From Anaerolineales bacterium (GTDB lineage Bacteria > Chloroflexota > Anaerolineae > JAAEKA01): a stretch of DNA of 22,964 nt. Positions 13,318 to 20,070 of this stretch are shown piece after piece. The stretch covers positions 1-22,964 of the forward strand of contig JACKBI010000022.1 in the NCBI GenBank assembly GCA_020634615.1. Direction: 5' to 3'. Every line of letters starts with the position of its first letter. The stretch's first letter is position 1. A program made the position numbers and the translations under genes. A model generated the notes under the pieces. The model did not search any database. It had not been told where the DNA came from and saw only the letters and a list, made by a program, of their open reading frames with translations.

Positions 13318-15000
13318 TCATTCGCGTAGATACCCAAGACCGGCCAGTTGCGCGCGGATCGCTTCCTCGTCGGCGTCGCTCAACCTGGTGGAACGATCCA
13401 CATCTGCCAGATCATAGTCGGCGTAGGCCACCGGACGCAGCGCGGACGGCTCAAAAATGCCCGTGATCACCTTGCCATCCATCCACGACGCTGCGGGCAG
13501 GCCCAGCAGGTGCATCAGGGTCGGCGGCAGATCAATGATCTGGGCACCCTCGATCCACGCACCGGCACGGACGCCCGCGCCGCACACCACAAACAGACCG
13601 TCGGGATGGTGCGATGCGCTGTACTCGCTCAGATCGCGCAGCGGCAGCGGGCTGATCAGTGGGCCGGCAACCGAAGAACCGCCGGTGTAATCACCATTCA
13701 ACTCGACGATGATATCGGGGATGTCGTCCAGGAACGGGCCCTCGAACAGCATCTCGCGCCGGCTGGCGCGCGCCACGATCAGCTGGCCCGTGTCAGGATC
13801 GCGCAGCTCGGCCAGGGCATCAACCAGTTGGTCGCACAGCGCATCGTAGGCCGCGCCCGGTTCGACGATTCCTTGTTCCTGCCGGCCGCGCAGATTGATC
13901 ACGACCCCTTCCACAGACGGGAATATCTTGAAGCGATAGGCCAGTGTGTGCGCCCAGTCGATCTGGTCGAGGTTCATGTGGCGGGCATGCATGCCAGCGC
14001 GCATGTCAGCCGGCAGCCGGCCGCGCAGGCGGTGACGCCACTGCGCCGGCAGCCGCTTGCGCGCGCTGCTGACCACGCGACTGGTGAGGCTGGGCTGACC
14101 ACCACTGCCGCCGCGCACTGCCAGCAGGCCTTGCCCGGCCAGCCAGGCGTTCAGGTGAACATACAAATGAGGATACGGTCCCATGCCGTGGTCGGACATG
14201 ACGACGACGGTGGTGTTGTCAGGATCTGGCAGCGCAGCCAGCAGCTTGGCAATTTCGCCGTCCGCCACCTCGTACTGGTGATTGATGACCTCGCCGAACT
14301 GCTGCGCGCCGGCCGCGTCATAGGCCGGGAAATTGGGGTCGGTGTATTTCCAGAAGAGGTGTGGGATATTGTCCGTGCTGTTCCATACCACCAGGAACAG
14401 ATCGTAGTCCTTCTCTGCCAGCGCCTCCACCGAGATTTCGGTGTACCGCTCCACCCAGTAGTCGGAGGTTTCCACGGTCTTGGCGCCCGACAGCGAGAAA
14501 TTGAAGCTGTCCTGCACCTCGTCCCAGCGGCCCAGTTTGCCGGCCATTTCCGGCGGGTAGACCTGGGCAGTCGGGCCGAAGGGCCGCGGAAAGCCGCTGA
14601 CCAGGAAGCCATTGACGGGAAAGGGCGGATAAGTCATCGGCACGCCCACCGAGCCGACCGTCCGCCCGCGCTGCCCGACTAATTCCAGGAAGCTGCGCCC
14701 CACGTAGTCGTTGCTGGTGGCGAACTCATCGCGATAGCCGCTGTAGTTGTGCAGGTCGAACTTACGGAACTGGTAAACGCCGTGACGGCCAGGGTTCTGG
14801 CCGGTCAGAAACGAGACCCAGGCAGCGGCAGAAATGGGGGGCACAGTGGACGCGAGCGAACCGGCGGCGCCTTGTTCGACAAGGCGCGCCAGATTGGGCA
14901 TTCGTCCGGCAGCCATCAAGGGGCGCGCAATGGCCCAGGTAGCGCCGTCCAATCCAATCACGAGAACACGGGAACGGGGGATGCCGTTGGTTTCCACCAT
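13318..15000 (-). CDS. Alkaline-phosphatase-superfamily (type I phosphodiesterase-like) protein
   Basis: A 560-residue protein of the alkaline phosphatase superfamily, closest in motif to type I phosphodiesterase/nucleotide pyrophosphatase-like proteins. Metal and active-site motifs are VIGLDGATW (14-22, Asp18), PPISAAAWVSFLTG (54-67) with Ser57 at the nucleophile position, NPGRHGVYQF (69-78), NSTDNIPHLFW, MSDHGMGPYPHLYVH and SHHPDGLFVVCG. No signal peptide or membrane helix is seen, so it is probably cytoplasmic; the substrate is unknown. The ATG at 15000 starts just 9 nt after a strong -10 element and matches the usual family start; the upstream frame to 15147 crosses the promoter and is rejected. 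This is the first gene of the operon. The C-terminus AQLAGLGYLRE resembles that of the second superfamily member at 8938-10452. Confidence 0.88.
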   Translation of the reverse strand: MVETNGIPRSRVLVIGLDGATWAIARPLMAAGRMPNLARLVEQGAAGSLASTVPPISAAAWVSFLTGQNPGRHGVYQFRKFDLHNYSGYRDEFATSNDYVGRSFLELVGQRGRTVGSVGVPMTYPPFPVNGFLVSGFPRPFGPTAQVYPPEMAGKLGRWDEVQDSFNFSLSGAKTVETSDYWVERYTEISVEALAEKDYDLFLVVWNSTDNIPHLFWKYTDPNFPAYDAAGAQQFGEVINHQYEVADGEIAKLLAALPDPDNTTVVVMSDHGMGPYPHLYVHLNAWLAGQGLLAVRGGSGGQPSLTSRVVSSARKRLPAQWRHRLRGRLPADMRAGMHARHMNLDQIDWAHTLAYRFKIFPSVEGVVINLRGRQEQGIVEPGAAYDALCDQLVDALAELRDPDTGQLIVARASRREMLFEGPFLDDIPDIIVELNGDYTGGSSVAGPLISPLPLRDLSEYSASHHPDGLFVVCGAGVRAGAWIEGAQIIDLPPTLMHLLGLPAASWMDGKVITGIFEPSALRPVAYADYDLADVDRSTRLSDADEEAIRAQLAGLGYLRE

Positions 15001-15009
15001 AGCGGCGGC

Positions 15010-15038
15010 ATTGTACCATGGCGTTTTGGTTGTGCCAA
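15010..15038 (-). promoter_or_regulatory. Sigma70-type promoter of the glycan operon
   Basis: On the minus strand TTGGCA (15033-15038) and TACAAT (15010-15015) are separated by exactly 17 bp, and a TGG precedes the -10. Transcription should begin about 7 nt downstream, only 2-4 nt before the ATG at 15000. No Shine-Dalgarno sequence is present. The operon mRNA would therefore be almost leaderless. Confidence 0.75.
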
Positions 15039-15069
15039 GAAAAAAGTGCGACGGAAAGCCCTGATGAGA

Positions 15070-15098
15070 TTGACATAGACGCATGACGAGAGTACCAT
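15070..15098 (+). promoter_or_regulatory. Sigma70-type promoter of the alpha/beta hydrolase gene
   Basis: TTGACA (15070-15075), a perfect -35, is followed after 17 bp by TACCAT (15093-15098). The ATG at 15105 comes 6 nt after the -10, where the transcript is expected to start, so the message should be leaderless. It is divergent from the operon promoter; the two -35 boxes are 31 bp apart and could be co-regulated. Confidence 0.75.
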
Positions 15099-15104
15099 AG
15101 CCCC

Positions 15105-15902
15105 ATGGACGATCACAACGATCACCTACATACCATCGATTTGGCATACGCAGAGGCGGGCAGCGGCGAACCTCTGGTGATGATCCACGGACTGGGAGGG
15201 AGCCGCAGCGACTGGGAGTTGCAATGGCCGGCCCTGGTGCCGCACTTCCGCATGGTCACGCCAGATCTGCGCGGTCACGGCGCCTCCCAGCGGCCAGCCG
15301 GCCCGTATCGAATCGACCTGTTCGCTGCCGATGTGGCAATGCTGATGCGACGAATCGAGGCGCGGCCGGCACATGTGGTCGGCCTGTCGCTGGGCGGCGC
15401 GGTGGCACAGCAGTTGGCGCTGGATGCTCCGGATCTGGTGCGCAGCCTGGTACTGGTGAACACCGCTGCCAACTTTGTGTCCGACGGATGGCGACGCCGG
15501 CTGATGGGTGTACAGCGGTTTGCCTCAACCTACTTCAGCGGGATGGACAAGGTTGCCGCAGATGTGGCTCAGCGGTTGTTCCCGCGCGAGGAGCAAGCAT
15601 CCCTGCGCAACGAAGCCACCGCGCGCCTGTCTGTCAACGCGCCGCAGGCATACCGCAACTCGCTGTTGGCCGTGGCGCGCTTCAATGCCCTCGACCGCCT
15701 GCCGTCTATCACCTGTCCGACGCTGGTGGTTTCTGGAGATACTGACTACGCAGTGCCGATGAGCGTCAAGAAGCGACTGGCCGAAGGTATTCCCAACTGC
15801 CAGATGGTGGTGATCCCTCATTCCGGCCATGCCACGCCGGTGGATCAACCGGAGGCATTCAATAAGTTGGTGCTGGAGTTCCTGCTGGGAGGACGCATGT
15901 AG
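15105..15902 (+). CDS. Alpha/beta-hydrolase fold protein
   Basis: A 265-residue alpha/beta hydrolase. It shows VMIHGLGGSRSDW (25-37) for the oxyanion region, PDLRGHGASQRP (53-64), the nucleophile elbow VGLSLGG (92-98) with Ser95, the acid VVSGDTDYAVP (208-218) with Asp214, and the base HSGHATP (239-245) with His242. The triad is complete. Similar proteins include 3-oxoadipate enol-lactonase-like esterases and many hydrolases of unknown substrate, so no specific function is claimed. It has no signal peptide. It is transcribed alone, divergently from the glycan operon, from its own promoter, and ends in front of a strong inverted repeat. The start is fixed by the adjacent -10 element and the absence of a good upstream alternative. 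Confidence 0.92.
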   Translation: MDDHNDHLHTIDLAYAEAGSGEPLVMIHGLGGSRSDWELQWPALVPHFRMVTPDLRGHGASQRPAGPYRIDLFAADVAMLMRRIEARPAHVVGLSLGGAVAQQLALDAPDLVRSLVLVNTAANFVSDGWRRRLMGVQRFASTYFSGMDKVAADVAQRLFPREEQASLRNEATARLSVNAPQAYRNSLLAVARFNALDRLPSITCPTLVVSGDTDYAVPMSVKKRLAEGIPNCQMVVIPHSGHATPVDQPEAFNKLVLEFLLGGRM

Positions 15903-15903
15903 C

Positions 15904-15972
15904 CCGTCATTCCCGCGGAGGCGGGAATCCAGTCTGGCAAGCCGTGGATTCCCGCCTCCGCGGGAATGACGG
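15904..15972. repeat. CGTCATTCCCGC-type inverted repeat, perfect 28-bp arms
   Basis: Arms 15904-15931 and 15945-15972 are exact reverse complements over 28 bp, with a 13-bp loop. Each arm itself contains TTCCCGCGGAGGCGGGAA, a smaller palindrome. This is the common bacterial intergenic repeat of the GTCATTCCCGC family. It begins directly at the stop codon of the hydrolase gene and may also serve as a 3'-end hairpin. A decayed relative is at 19611-19677. Confidence 0.9.
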
Positions 15973-15985
15973 ACGCCAGAATCAG

Positions 15986-16014
15986 CGAAGCCCTGGAACC
16001 ATTCCAGAGCTTCG
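15986..16014. terminator. Hairpin between convergent genes
   Basis: CGAAGCCCTGGAA (15986-15998) pairs with TTCCAGAGCTTCG (16002-16014) with one mismatch and a 3-nt loop. It lies between the convergent hydrolase (+) and DUF433-like (-) genes and could end transcripts from both sides. The U-runs are weak, so the terminator role is tentative. Confidence 0.45.
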
Positions 16015-16041
16015 TTCATGATGATAGGTCTCGGCGGCGAT

Positions 16042-16236
16042 CTAGTGGATCACCTCGTCGTCTAACAACAACATCAGTTGATCTAGAGTAAACATCGGGA
16101 AGAATTCCAGCAATTCTTCCAGGGGATACCCCTGGACCAGGAGGTTCAACACCAACTCCTTGGGCAATTGATTGCCGTTCTTCTCTACATCCCTCCGCTT
16201 GCTCGCCGGAACATTCCGGGCGGTGCGTCGTTCCAA
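16042..16236 (-). CDS. Small DUF433-like protein (antitoxin-type domain)
   Basis: A 64-residue protein whose second half, LPKELVLNLLVQGYPLEELL (about 24-43) followed by EFFPMFTLDQLMLLL, matches the DUF433 pattern of a helix, GYS/GYP-eEiL, then a Pro-containing turn and a last helix. DUF433 proteins are often antitoxin-like partners of PIN-type toxins, but no toxin gene is next to this one and the N-terminal part of the domain is not evident, so the role is open. The TTG start at 16236 is preferred: GGAGG stands 9 nt upstream and a promoter ends just before it. The ATG at 16278 gives 14 more residues but falls inside the -10 element. It could also be a decayed gene. Confidence 0.55.
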   Translation of the reverse strand: MERRTARNVPASKRRDVEKNGNQLPKELVLNLLVQGYPLEELLEFFPMFTLDQLMLLLDDEVIH

Positions 16237-16268
16237 GTCAGGTGACCTCCATTTGTCAAAGTGCCGCA

Positions 16269-16297
16269 AGTATAACATAGCCCGCAGCGGCCCGCAA
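16269..16297 (-). promoter_or_regulatory. Promoter of the DUF433-like gene
   Basis: On the minus strand TTGCGG (16292-16297) and TATACT (16269-16274) are 17 bp apart. Transcription would start near 16262, upstream of GGAGG and the TTG at 16236. The ATG at 16278 lies upstream of the expected transcript start, which argues against it. Confidence 0.55.
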
Positions 16298-16330
16298 ACT
16301 CACCGGGTTGCGCGCCGGCTGGCGCCAGGT

Positions 16331-16385
16331 GCCGGGGACTTTCGAAGATTCCAGTAGCCAAGGGAATGGAACCGAAGTCCCCGGC
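16331..16385. terminator. Long imperfect hairpin downstream of the DUF2269-like gene
   Basis: GCCGGGGACTT (16331-16341) pairs with AAGTCCCCGGC (16375-16385), and the interior (TTCGAAGATTCC, GGAATGGAACCGAA) can extend the stem. It starts 4 bp after the stop codon of the membrane protein at 16390, so it is a likely 3'-end structure for that minus-strand transcript, although no U-run follows. It may also be a dispersed repeat. Confidence 0.5.
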
Positions 16386-16389
16386 GCTT

Positions 16390-16899
16390 TCAGGCCGCGC
16401 CCAGTGACATGCCCACCACAGAGATCGCCAGGAAGATCGCTCCGCGCGCTGTGGCGCCGTCCAGCTTGGCCTGCAAGGCTTGCATCGTGCTCAACTGCTC
16501 AGGCTTTGGCGGCCCGCCAGCAGCCTGGATCTCCGCGCCCAGCTTGCCGATCTTGTCGACGGTCGGCCCGGTGACGAATGCTCCTTCAAAAAACGCCGCC
16601 AGCCCAGTCAATGCGCCGATGGTCAAGGCGGCCCCCTTCCATGACACCATGTATCTCGGGTTGAAGTGGCCGGAGTACACCCAATACAACGCCAGGCCTG
16701 CCAACACAGTAAGGATGGGTGCAATCGTCATCGCACGCGGCAAGGAACTACGCGCAATGCGTCCCATGACTGTCCCACCGGCCGGCCCGCTGGCCTTGAC
16801 GGCCGGCCCAAGCCAGGCATAGTTGACAAAGGCAACACCTGCCCAGATGACAGCGCTGAAGACGTGGATCACACGAATGACCGATAAGAGCACCAGCAT
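16390..16899 (-). CDS. Four-helix integral membrane protein (CopD/DUF2269-like)
   Basis: A 169-residue membrane protein with four hydrophobic segments at about 3-30, 56-76, 87-110 and 150-168. The first contains VIRVIHVFSAVIWAGVAF (7-24) with His12, and the second ends in YWVYSGHFNPRYM. This N-terminal His-x-x-x-x-x-x-x-W-x-G pattern is seen in CopD-like and DUF2269-like proteins, which may bind haem or copper; the function here is unknown. An extended polar loop (about 112-148) lies between helices three and four. The ATG at 16899 has GGAGGA 5-6 nt upstream, the best ribosome-binding site on this strand. It appears monocistronic, facing away from the lipoprotein gene, and is followed by a hairpin. 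Confidence 0.75.
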   Translation of the reverse strand: MLVLLSVIRVIHVFSAVIWAGVAFVNYAWLGPAVKASGPAGGTVMGRIARSSLPRAMTIAPILTVLAGLALYWVYSGHFNPRYMVSWKGAALTIGALTGLAAFFEGAFVTGPTVDKIGKLGAEIQAAGGPPKPEQLSTMQALQAKLDGATARGAIFLAISVVGMSLGAA

Positions 16900-17076
16900 A
16901 GCTTCCTCCGTACGTATGGATGTGAAGTGGAACGAACTTCGGACCGTCGCTCAACGATGTCCGTCGGAACCGGATGACATCTTCTTGCCCCGACTATTTT
17001 GTTGGCAAACGGACTATTACAGAGTGAGACCCATAGTTTAGCGCAAAGCCGTTGCTTGTCAAGTGACTTTTCTGCT

Positions 17077-17105
17077 TTGACAGCGGCCATGTCCTGTGCT
17101 AGAGT
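17077..17105 (+). promoter_or_regulatory. Promoter of the lipoprotein-carboxypeptidase pair
   Basis: TTGACA (17077-17082), a perfect -35, is followed after 17 bp by TAGAGT (17100-17105), with an extended -10 TGC in front. The transcript would start near 17112 and carry a leader of about 55 nt with GGAG before the ATG at 17167. TGTCAA (17058-17063) is inverted to the -35 TTGACA and could be part of an operator. Nothing else is seen in the 16900-17166 gap. Confidence 0.7.
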
Positions 17106-17166
17106 CGCCAGGCTCACCGGCTCGTTTTTCCCTGCCAATCCACGTATTGTCTGGAGTAGTTGCGCC

Positions 17167-17613
17167 ATGCGAATCCCCCGAACCGCCTTGCTTGTGCTGG
17201 TAATTTCAGTATTAACGGTCGTTATCGCTGCCTGCAGCAGCAATGCGCCCGCCACGTTGCAGGATATTCCTGTCTATGCCGGCGCCCAACCTGCCGAAGC
17301 CGGCTCTAATTTCGTGACCGATGCCATGGTCAAGGCAATCGAAGATAGCGTCGCCGGACAGAATCTGACATCGCAGATCAATCTCTATGAGCTGCCTGAG
17401 GGAACACAGTGGACCGACGTCAAGCAGTTCTATACCGATCAGGTCGGCGATGACTGGAAAGCTTCCTCTGACCTGACCCAGGAAGCGGATGTCATCAACA
17501 TTATCGGCTGGCAGCGCGGCAGCGGCGCCAGCGAACAAGCGCTCATAGTCGGCCAGGCCGAAGACCCGTTGTCAGGGAAAGTGTTCCTGTTGACCGGCCT
17601 GTTTTCAGAATAG
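17167..17613 (+). CDS. Small secreted lipoprotein of unknown function
   Basis: A 148-residue predicted lipoprotein. The signal is MRIPRTALLVLVISVLTVVI followed by the lipobox IAAC with Cys23, so the mature protein should be anchored to the membrane. The rest (about 24-148) has no motif I recognise; it includes IPVYAGAQPAEAG, LPEGTQWTDVKQFYTDQVGD and IIGWQRGSGASEQALIVG, a pattern that recalls small lipoproteins with a cystatin-like or PsbP-like fold, but this is weak. The ATG at 17167 gives a proper signal peptide and has GGAG 10 nt upstream; the longer frame back to 16999 crosses the promoter and is rejected. The carboxypeptidase gene follows after 15 bp, so the two are probably co-transcribed. 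Confidence 0.85.
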   Translation: MRIPRTALLVLVISVLTVVIAACSSNAPATLQDIPVYAGAQPAEAGSNFVTDAMVKAIEDSVAGQNLTSQINLYELPEGTQWTDVKQFYTDQVGDDWKASSDLTQEADVINIIGWQRGSGASEQALIVGQAEDPLSGKVFLLTGLFSE

Positions 17614-17628
17614 CTCAGGAGGCCCAGA

Positions 17629-19548
17629 ATGAACCGTAAGACCCTGCTTGGTACCTTGTTGTTGGCGACGATCCTCCTGGCGACCCCGGGACTCGCGGCG
17701 GCCGGCCCCGCGCCAGAAAACGAAGCGGAGACGCCAGTTGCAGACGTACAACCGCCCAGCGGCCGTTACTACGTCACCATTGACATCAGCAGCGGCCAGG
17801 ACGCGGCAGACCTGGCGCAACTTTTGCCCGACTGGGACGAGTCGTTCGAGGCAGGCTCGTCGACGATCATACTGACGGCGGCCGAGATCGCACGTGTGCG
17901 CAGTCAGGGCTACACCGTCACCGTTGTGGGCGATGCGCCTGCGGTCCCGGACGCGTGGCCCGCCTGCTATAGCCACTTGAGCGACCTCAACAGCTGGCTG
18001 CAAGGCTTTGCCGCCGCGCATCCGACGATGATCGACCTGATCGACTACGGCGACAGCTGGTGCAAGACGCAGGGCGGCTGCACGTCGCCCGCGCCGCAGA
18101 ACTGGAGCTGGCCAGGCGACGACCTGATCGTCGCACGCATCACCAACGAGCTGGCCGACGGGCCAAAGACGGGTCGATTCTTCGTCGATGGCGGCATCCA
18201 CGCGCGTGAGATACCGACGCCAGAGCTTGCCAAGGCGTTCATCGAGTTGCTGGTCAACGGCTATGGCGTCGATCCGAACGTCACCTGGCTGCTGGATGAG
18301 CGTGAGGTCTACGTGGTGTTGAGCAGCAATCCGGACGGCCGCCGCATGGTAGAGTTGGGTGCGGGCACCGAGCCGCCCTACTCCGGCAATCCCTGGTACT
18401 GGCGCAAGAACAGCAACTACAGCGTTGCCGGTTCGCTGGCCTGCGCCTGGCCGCCGACTTCCGGCAGCCAGTTTGGCATCGACATGAACCGCAATCACGT
18501 TTTCAAGTGGGAAGGCCCCAACGGCGGATATAGCGACTATGTCTGCGCTCAGACCTTCCGCGGTCCCAGCCCCGCATCGGAGCCTGAAATTCAGGCCTAC
18601 GAGGATTTCGTCCGCTCCATCATTCCCGACCAGCGCGGCCCGGGCGACAACGACCCCGCACCGGCCGATGTCACCGGCTTCCTGATCAATCTGCACAACT
18701 ACACCGACGGCGTCATCCTGGTTCCGTGGGGTTGGACCACGGCCAACTCGCCCAACAATGCCCAGTTGGAGGCCATCGCCTACAAGATGTCTACCTACAA
18801 CAGCTACGGCGTGCAGCATGCGCTCTATCCGGTTAGCGGCAACACACGAGACTGGGCGTACGGCGAGCTGGGCATCCCGGCCTACGTTATCGAGCTGTAC
18901 GGCGACGACTTCTTTTCGAATTGCAACCTGCTGCCCGGCATCATCAGCAACATGCTGCCGGTGCTGAAATACGCCGCGACGATCTCTGACCGGCCCTACA
19001 TGCGGGTCTATGGACCGGATGCACGCAGCGTAGCCGCCAGCCCAACCAGCGTTGCCTCTGGCGCGCCGGTAAACCTGACGGCCCAGATCAACGATACGCA
19101 GAACGGGAACCAACCGGTCGCGGCCGCAGAGTATTTCGTGGTGCGCCCCGGCGATGCGCCTCCCGGCGATCCCGGTACAGGCACGCCCATGGCGGCCGCA
19201 GACGGTACGTTCAATTCGACGATCGAAAACGTCGTCGCCACCGTCGCCACCACCGGCCTTGGCCGGGGAACGCATCTGGCGATGGTGCGCGGGCTGGACA
19301 GCGGCGGCAACTGGGGCCCGTTCTCAGCCCAGTCGTTCGAGGTCACCTGCTTCTTCGCCGACATCAACTGTAGCTCGCAGGTCGACGTGACCGACATCAT
19401 GCTGGCCGCTGAAGCGCTGCAGAGCTACTGGACGAACGGCGTCTACGACCCGATCTTTGACCTGAACAACGGCGGCGCGGGCGACGGCGCGTTTGACCTG
19501 CTTGACGTGCAGACCGTGGCGGCGAACTTCGGGGTGACGACACGCTGA
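17629..19548 (+). CDS. Secreted M14 zinc carboxypeptidase with dockerin-like C-terminus
   Basis: A 639-residue secreted metallopeptidase. A signal peptide (1-25, ending GLAAAG) is followed by a pro-region-like segment (about 40-105) and the M14 catalytic domain (about 110-455). Zinc ligands are His191 and Glu194 (GGIHAREIPTPELA) and His356 (INLHNYTDG); Arg288 (DMNRNH) fits substrate binding and Glu422 (YVIELYGDD) is the catalytic base. All key residues are present. A beta-sandwich-like region (about 460-573) follows. The C-terminal 65 residues carry two dockerin-like calcium repeats, ADINCSSQVDVTDI (577-590) and DLNNGGAGDGAFDLLDV (611-627). It should remove C-terminal residues from peptides outside the cell. 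AGGAGG (17617-17622) stands 6 nt before the ATG, and the lipoprotein gene ends 15 bp upstream. Confidence 0.95.
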   Translation: MNRKTLLGTLLLATILLATPGLAAAGPAPENEAETPVADVQPPSGRYYVTIDISSGQDAADLAQLLPDWDESFEAGSSTIILTAAEIARVRSQGYTVTVVGDAPAVPDAWPACYSHLSDLNSWLQGFAAAHPTMIDLIDYGDSWCKTQGGCTSPAPQNWSWPGDDLIVARITNELADGPKTGRFFVDGGIHAREIPTPELAKAFIELLVNGYGVDPNVTWLLDEREVYVVLSSNPDGRRMVELGAGTEPPYSGNPWYWRKNSNYSVAGSLACAWPPTSGSQFGIDMNRNHVFKWEGPNGGYSDYVCAQTFRGPSPASEPEIQAYEDFVRSIIPDQRGPGDNDPAPADVTGFLINLHNYTDGVILVPWGWTTANSPNNAQLEAIAYKMSTYNSYGVQHALYPVSGNTRDWAYGELGIPAYVIELYGDDFFSNCNLLPGIISNMLPVLKYAATISDRPYMRVYGPDARSVAASPTSVASGAPVNLTAQINDTQNGNQPVAAAEYFVVRPGDAPPGDPGTGTPMAAADGTFNSTIENVVATVATTGLGRGTHLAMVRGLDSGGNWGPFSAQSFEVTCFFADINCSSQVDVTDIMLAAEALQSYWTNGVYDPIFDLNNGGAGDGAFDLLDVQTVAANFGVTTR

Positions 19549-19610
19549 GGTTGCAAAGTCGCGGCGAGCGATGCAGGGTAAGAATGCACAACGCTGAGCC
19601 GCCGCTGATT

Positions 19611-19677
19611 GTCATTCCCGCAAAGGCTGGAATCTAGCCGTCGCGGTCCCGGATACCGGCTTGCGCGGGCACGACGG
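19611..19677. repeat. Decayed CGTCATTCCCGC-type inverted repeat
   Basis: GTCATTCCCGC (19611-19621) with AAAGGCTGGAAT behind it, and the opposite arm TTGCGCGGGCACGACGG (19661-19677), look like a diverged copy of the perfect repeat at 15904-15972. The stretch 19549-19730 holds nothing else that I can recognise. Confidence 0.55.
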
Positions 19678-19730
19678 AATGCTGCAGTAGAGTCTAGCCG
19701 TTCACAATTGACAACTCTATGCATACGCAG

Positions 19731-19968
19731 ACATGCTTATGAACCTTAAGAATTAAGATCGGTAATTGGCCCGACACGCCCGCCGGAGGCCACCCACTCC
19801 GCTCCGCTACGGGGTGCTTCGCAAGGCCATCCGGCTACAACATGGAAGCCCTTTCAGGGCTGGAATCCAGGCCCGTAGGGCCTTTCACCTCGTAGCCCGA
19901 TCCGTTTAACGGTCGGGCAGGCCTCGCCAGGCTATTACCGGAAAAAATCTTAACTTTCATAGGCATGT
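19731..19968. repeat. MITE-like structured repeat, copy 2
   Basis: A 238-bp element in the same orientation as copy 1 (10493-10687), with imperfect 21-bp terminal inverted repeats (ACATGC-TATGAA--TTAAGA at both ends). The core from CCGGCTACAAC to CGGTCGGGC is almost the same as in copy 1. A 40-bp segment (19790-19829) replaces the 10 bp at 10545-10554 of copy 1 and can form its own stem (CACCC/GGGTG). It lies between the carboxypeptidase and transporter genes and holds no gene. Confidence 0.88.
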
Positions 19969-20022
19969 TACCGGAAGAGTTCGGCGTGACCGAACGCGTC
20001 AAACCTCTCGATAACCATCAGA

Positions 20023-20047
20023 GGCGGCAGGCCAGGCGCTTGCCGCC
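20023..20047 (+). other. Hairpin upstream of the transporter gene
   Basis: GGCGGCA (20023-20029) and TGCCGCC (20041-20047) form a perfect 7-bp stem with an 11-nt loop, followed by TTT, 23 bp before the GTG start at 20071. CCTCT (20014-20018) could pair instead with AGAGG (20020-20024) or nearby bases, giving a competing fold. It could be a weak terminator, an attenuator or a leader structure; the evidence is thin. Confidence 0.4.
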
Positions 20048-20070
20048 TTTGACATTTCCAGGAAGACACT

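Noticed and set aside
10453..13337. Upstream TTG starts at 10473 and 13337
   Set aside because: Neither has a ribosome-binding site; the starts at 10452 (ATG) and 13307 (GTG with GAGGG) agree better with family starts and gene spacing.
13348..14682. 444-residue open frame on the + strand
   Set aside because: It is rich in Arg, Gln and His, lacks domain motifs, and lies opposite the alkaline-phosphatase-superfamily gene whose catalytic motifs are clear.
15001..15147. N-terminal extension of the first operon gene
   Set aside because: It runs through the operon promoter, so it would not be transcribed.
17605..19275. 556-residue open frame antisense to the carboxypeptidase gene
   Set aside because: It mirrors the codon pattern of a GC-rich gene, has no recognisable motif, and the opposite strand encodes a complete M14 enzyme with signal peptide and ribosome-binding site.
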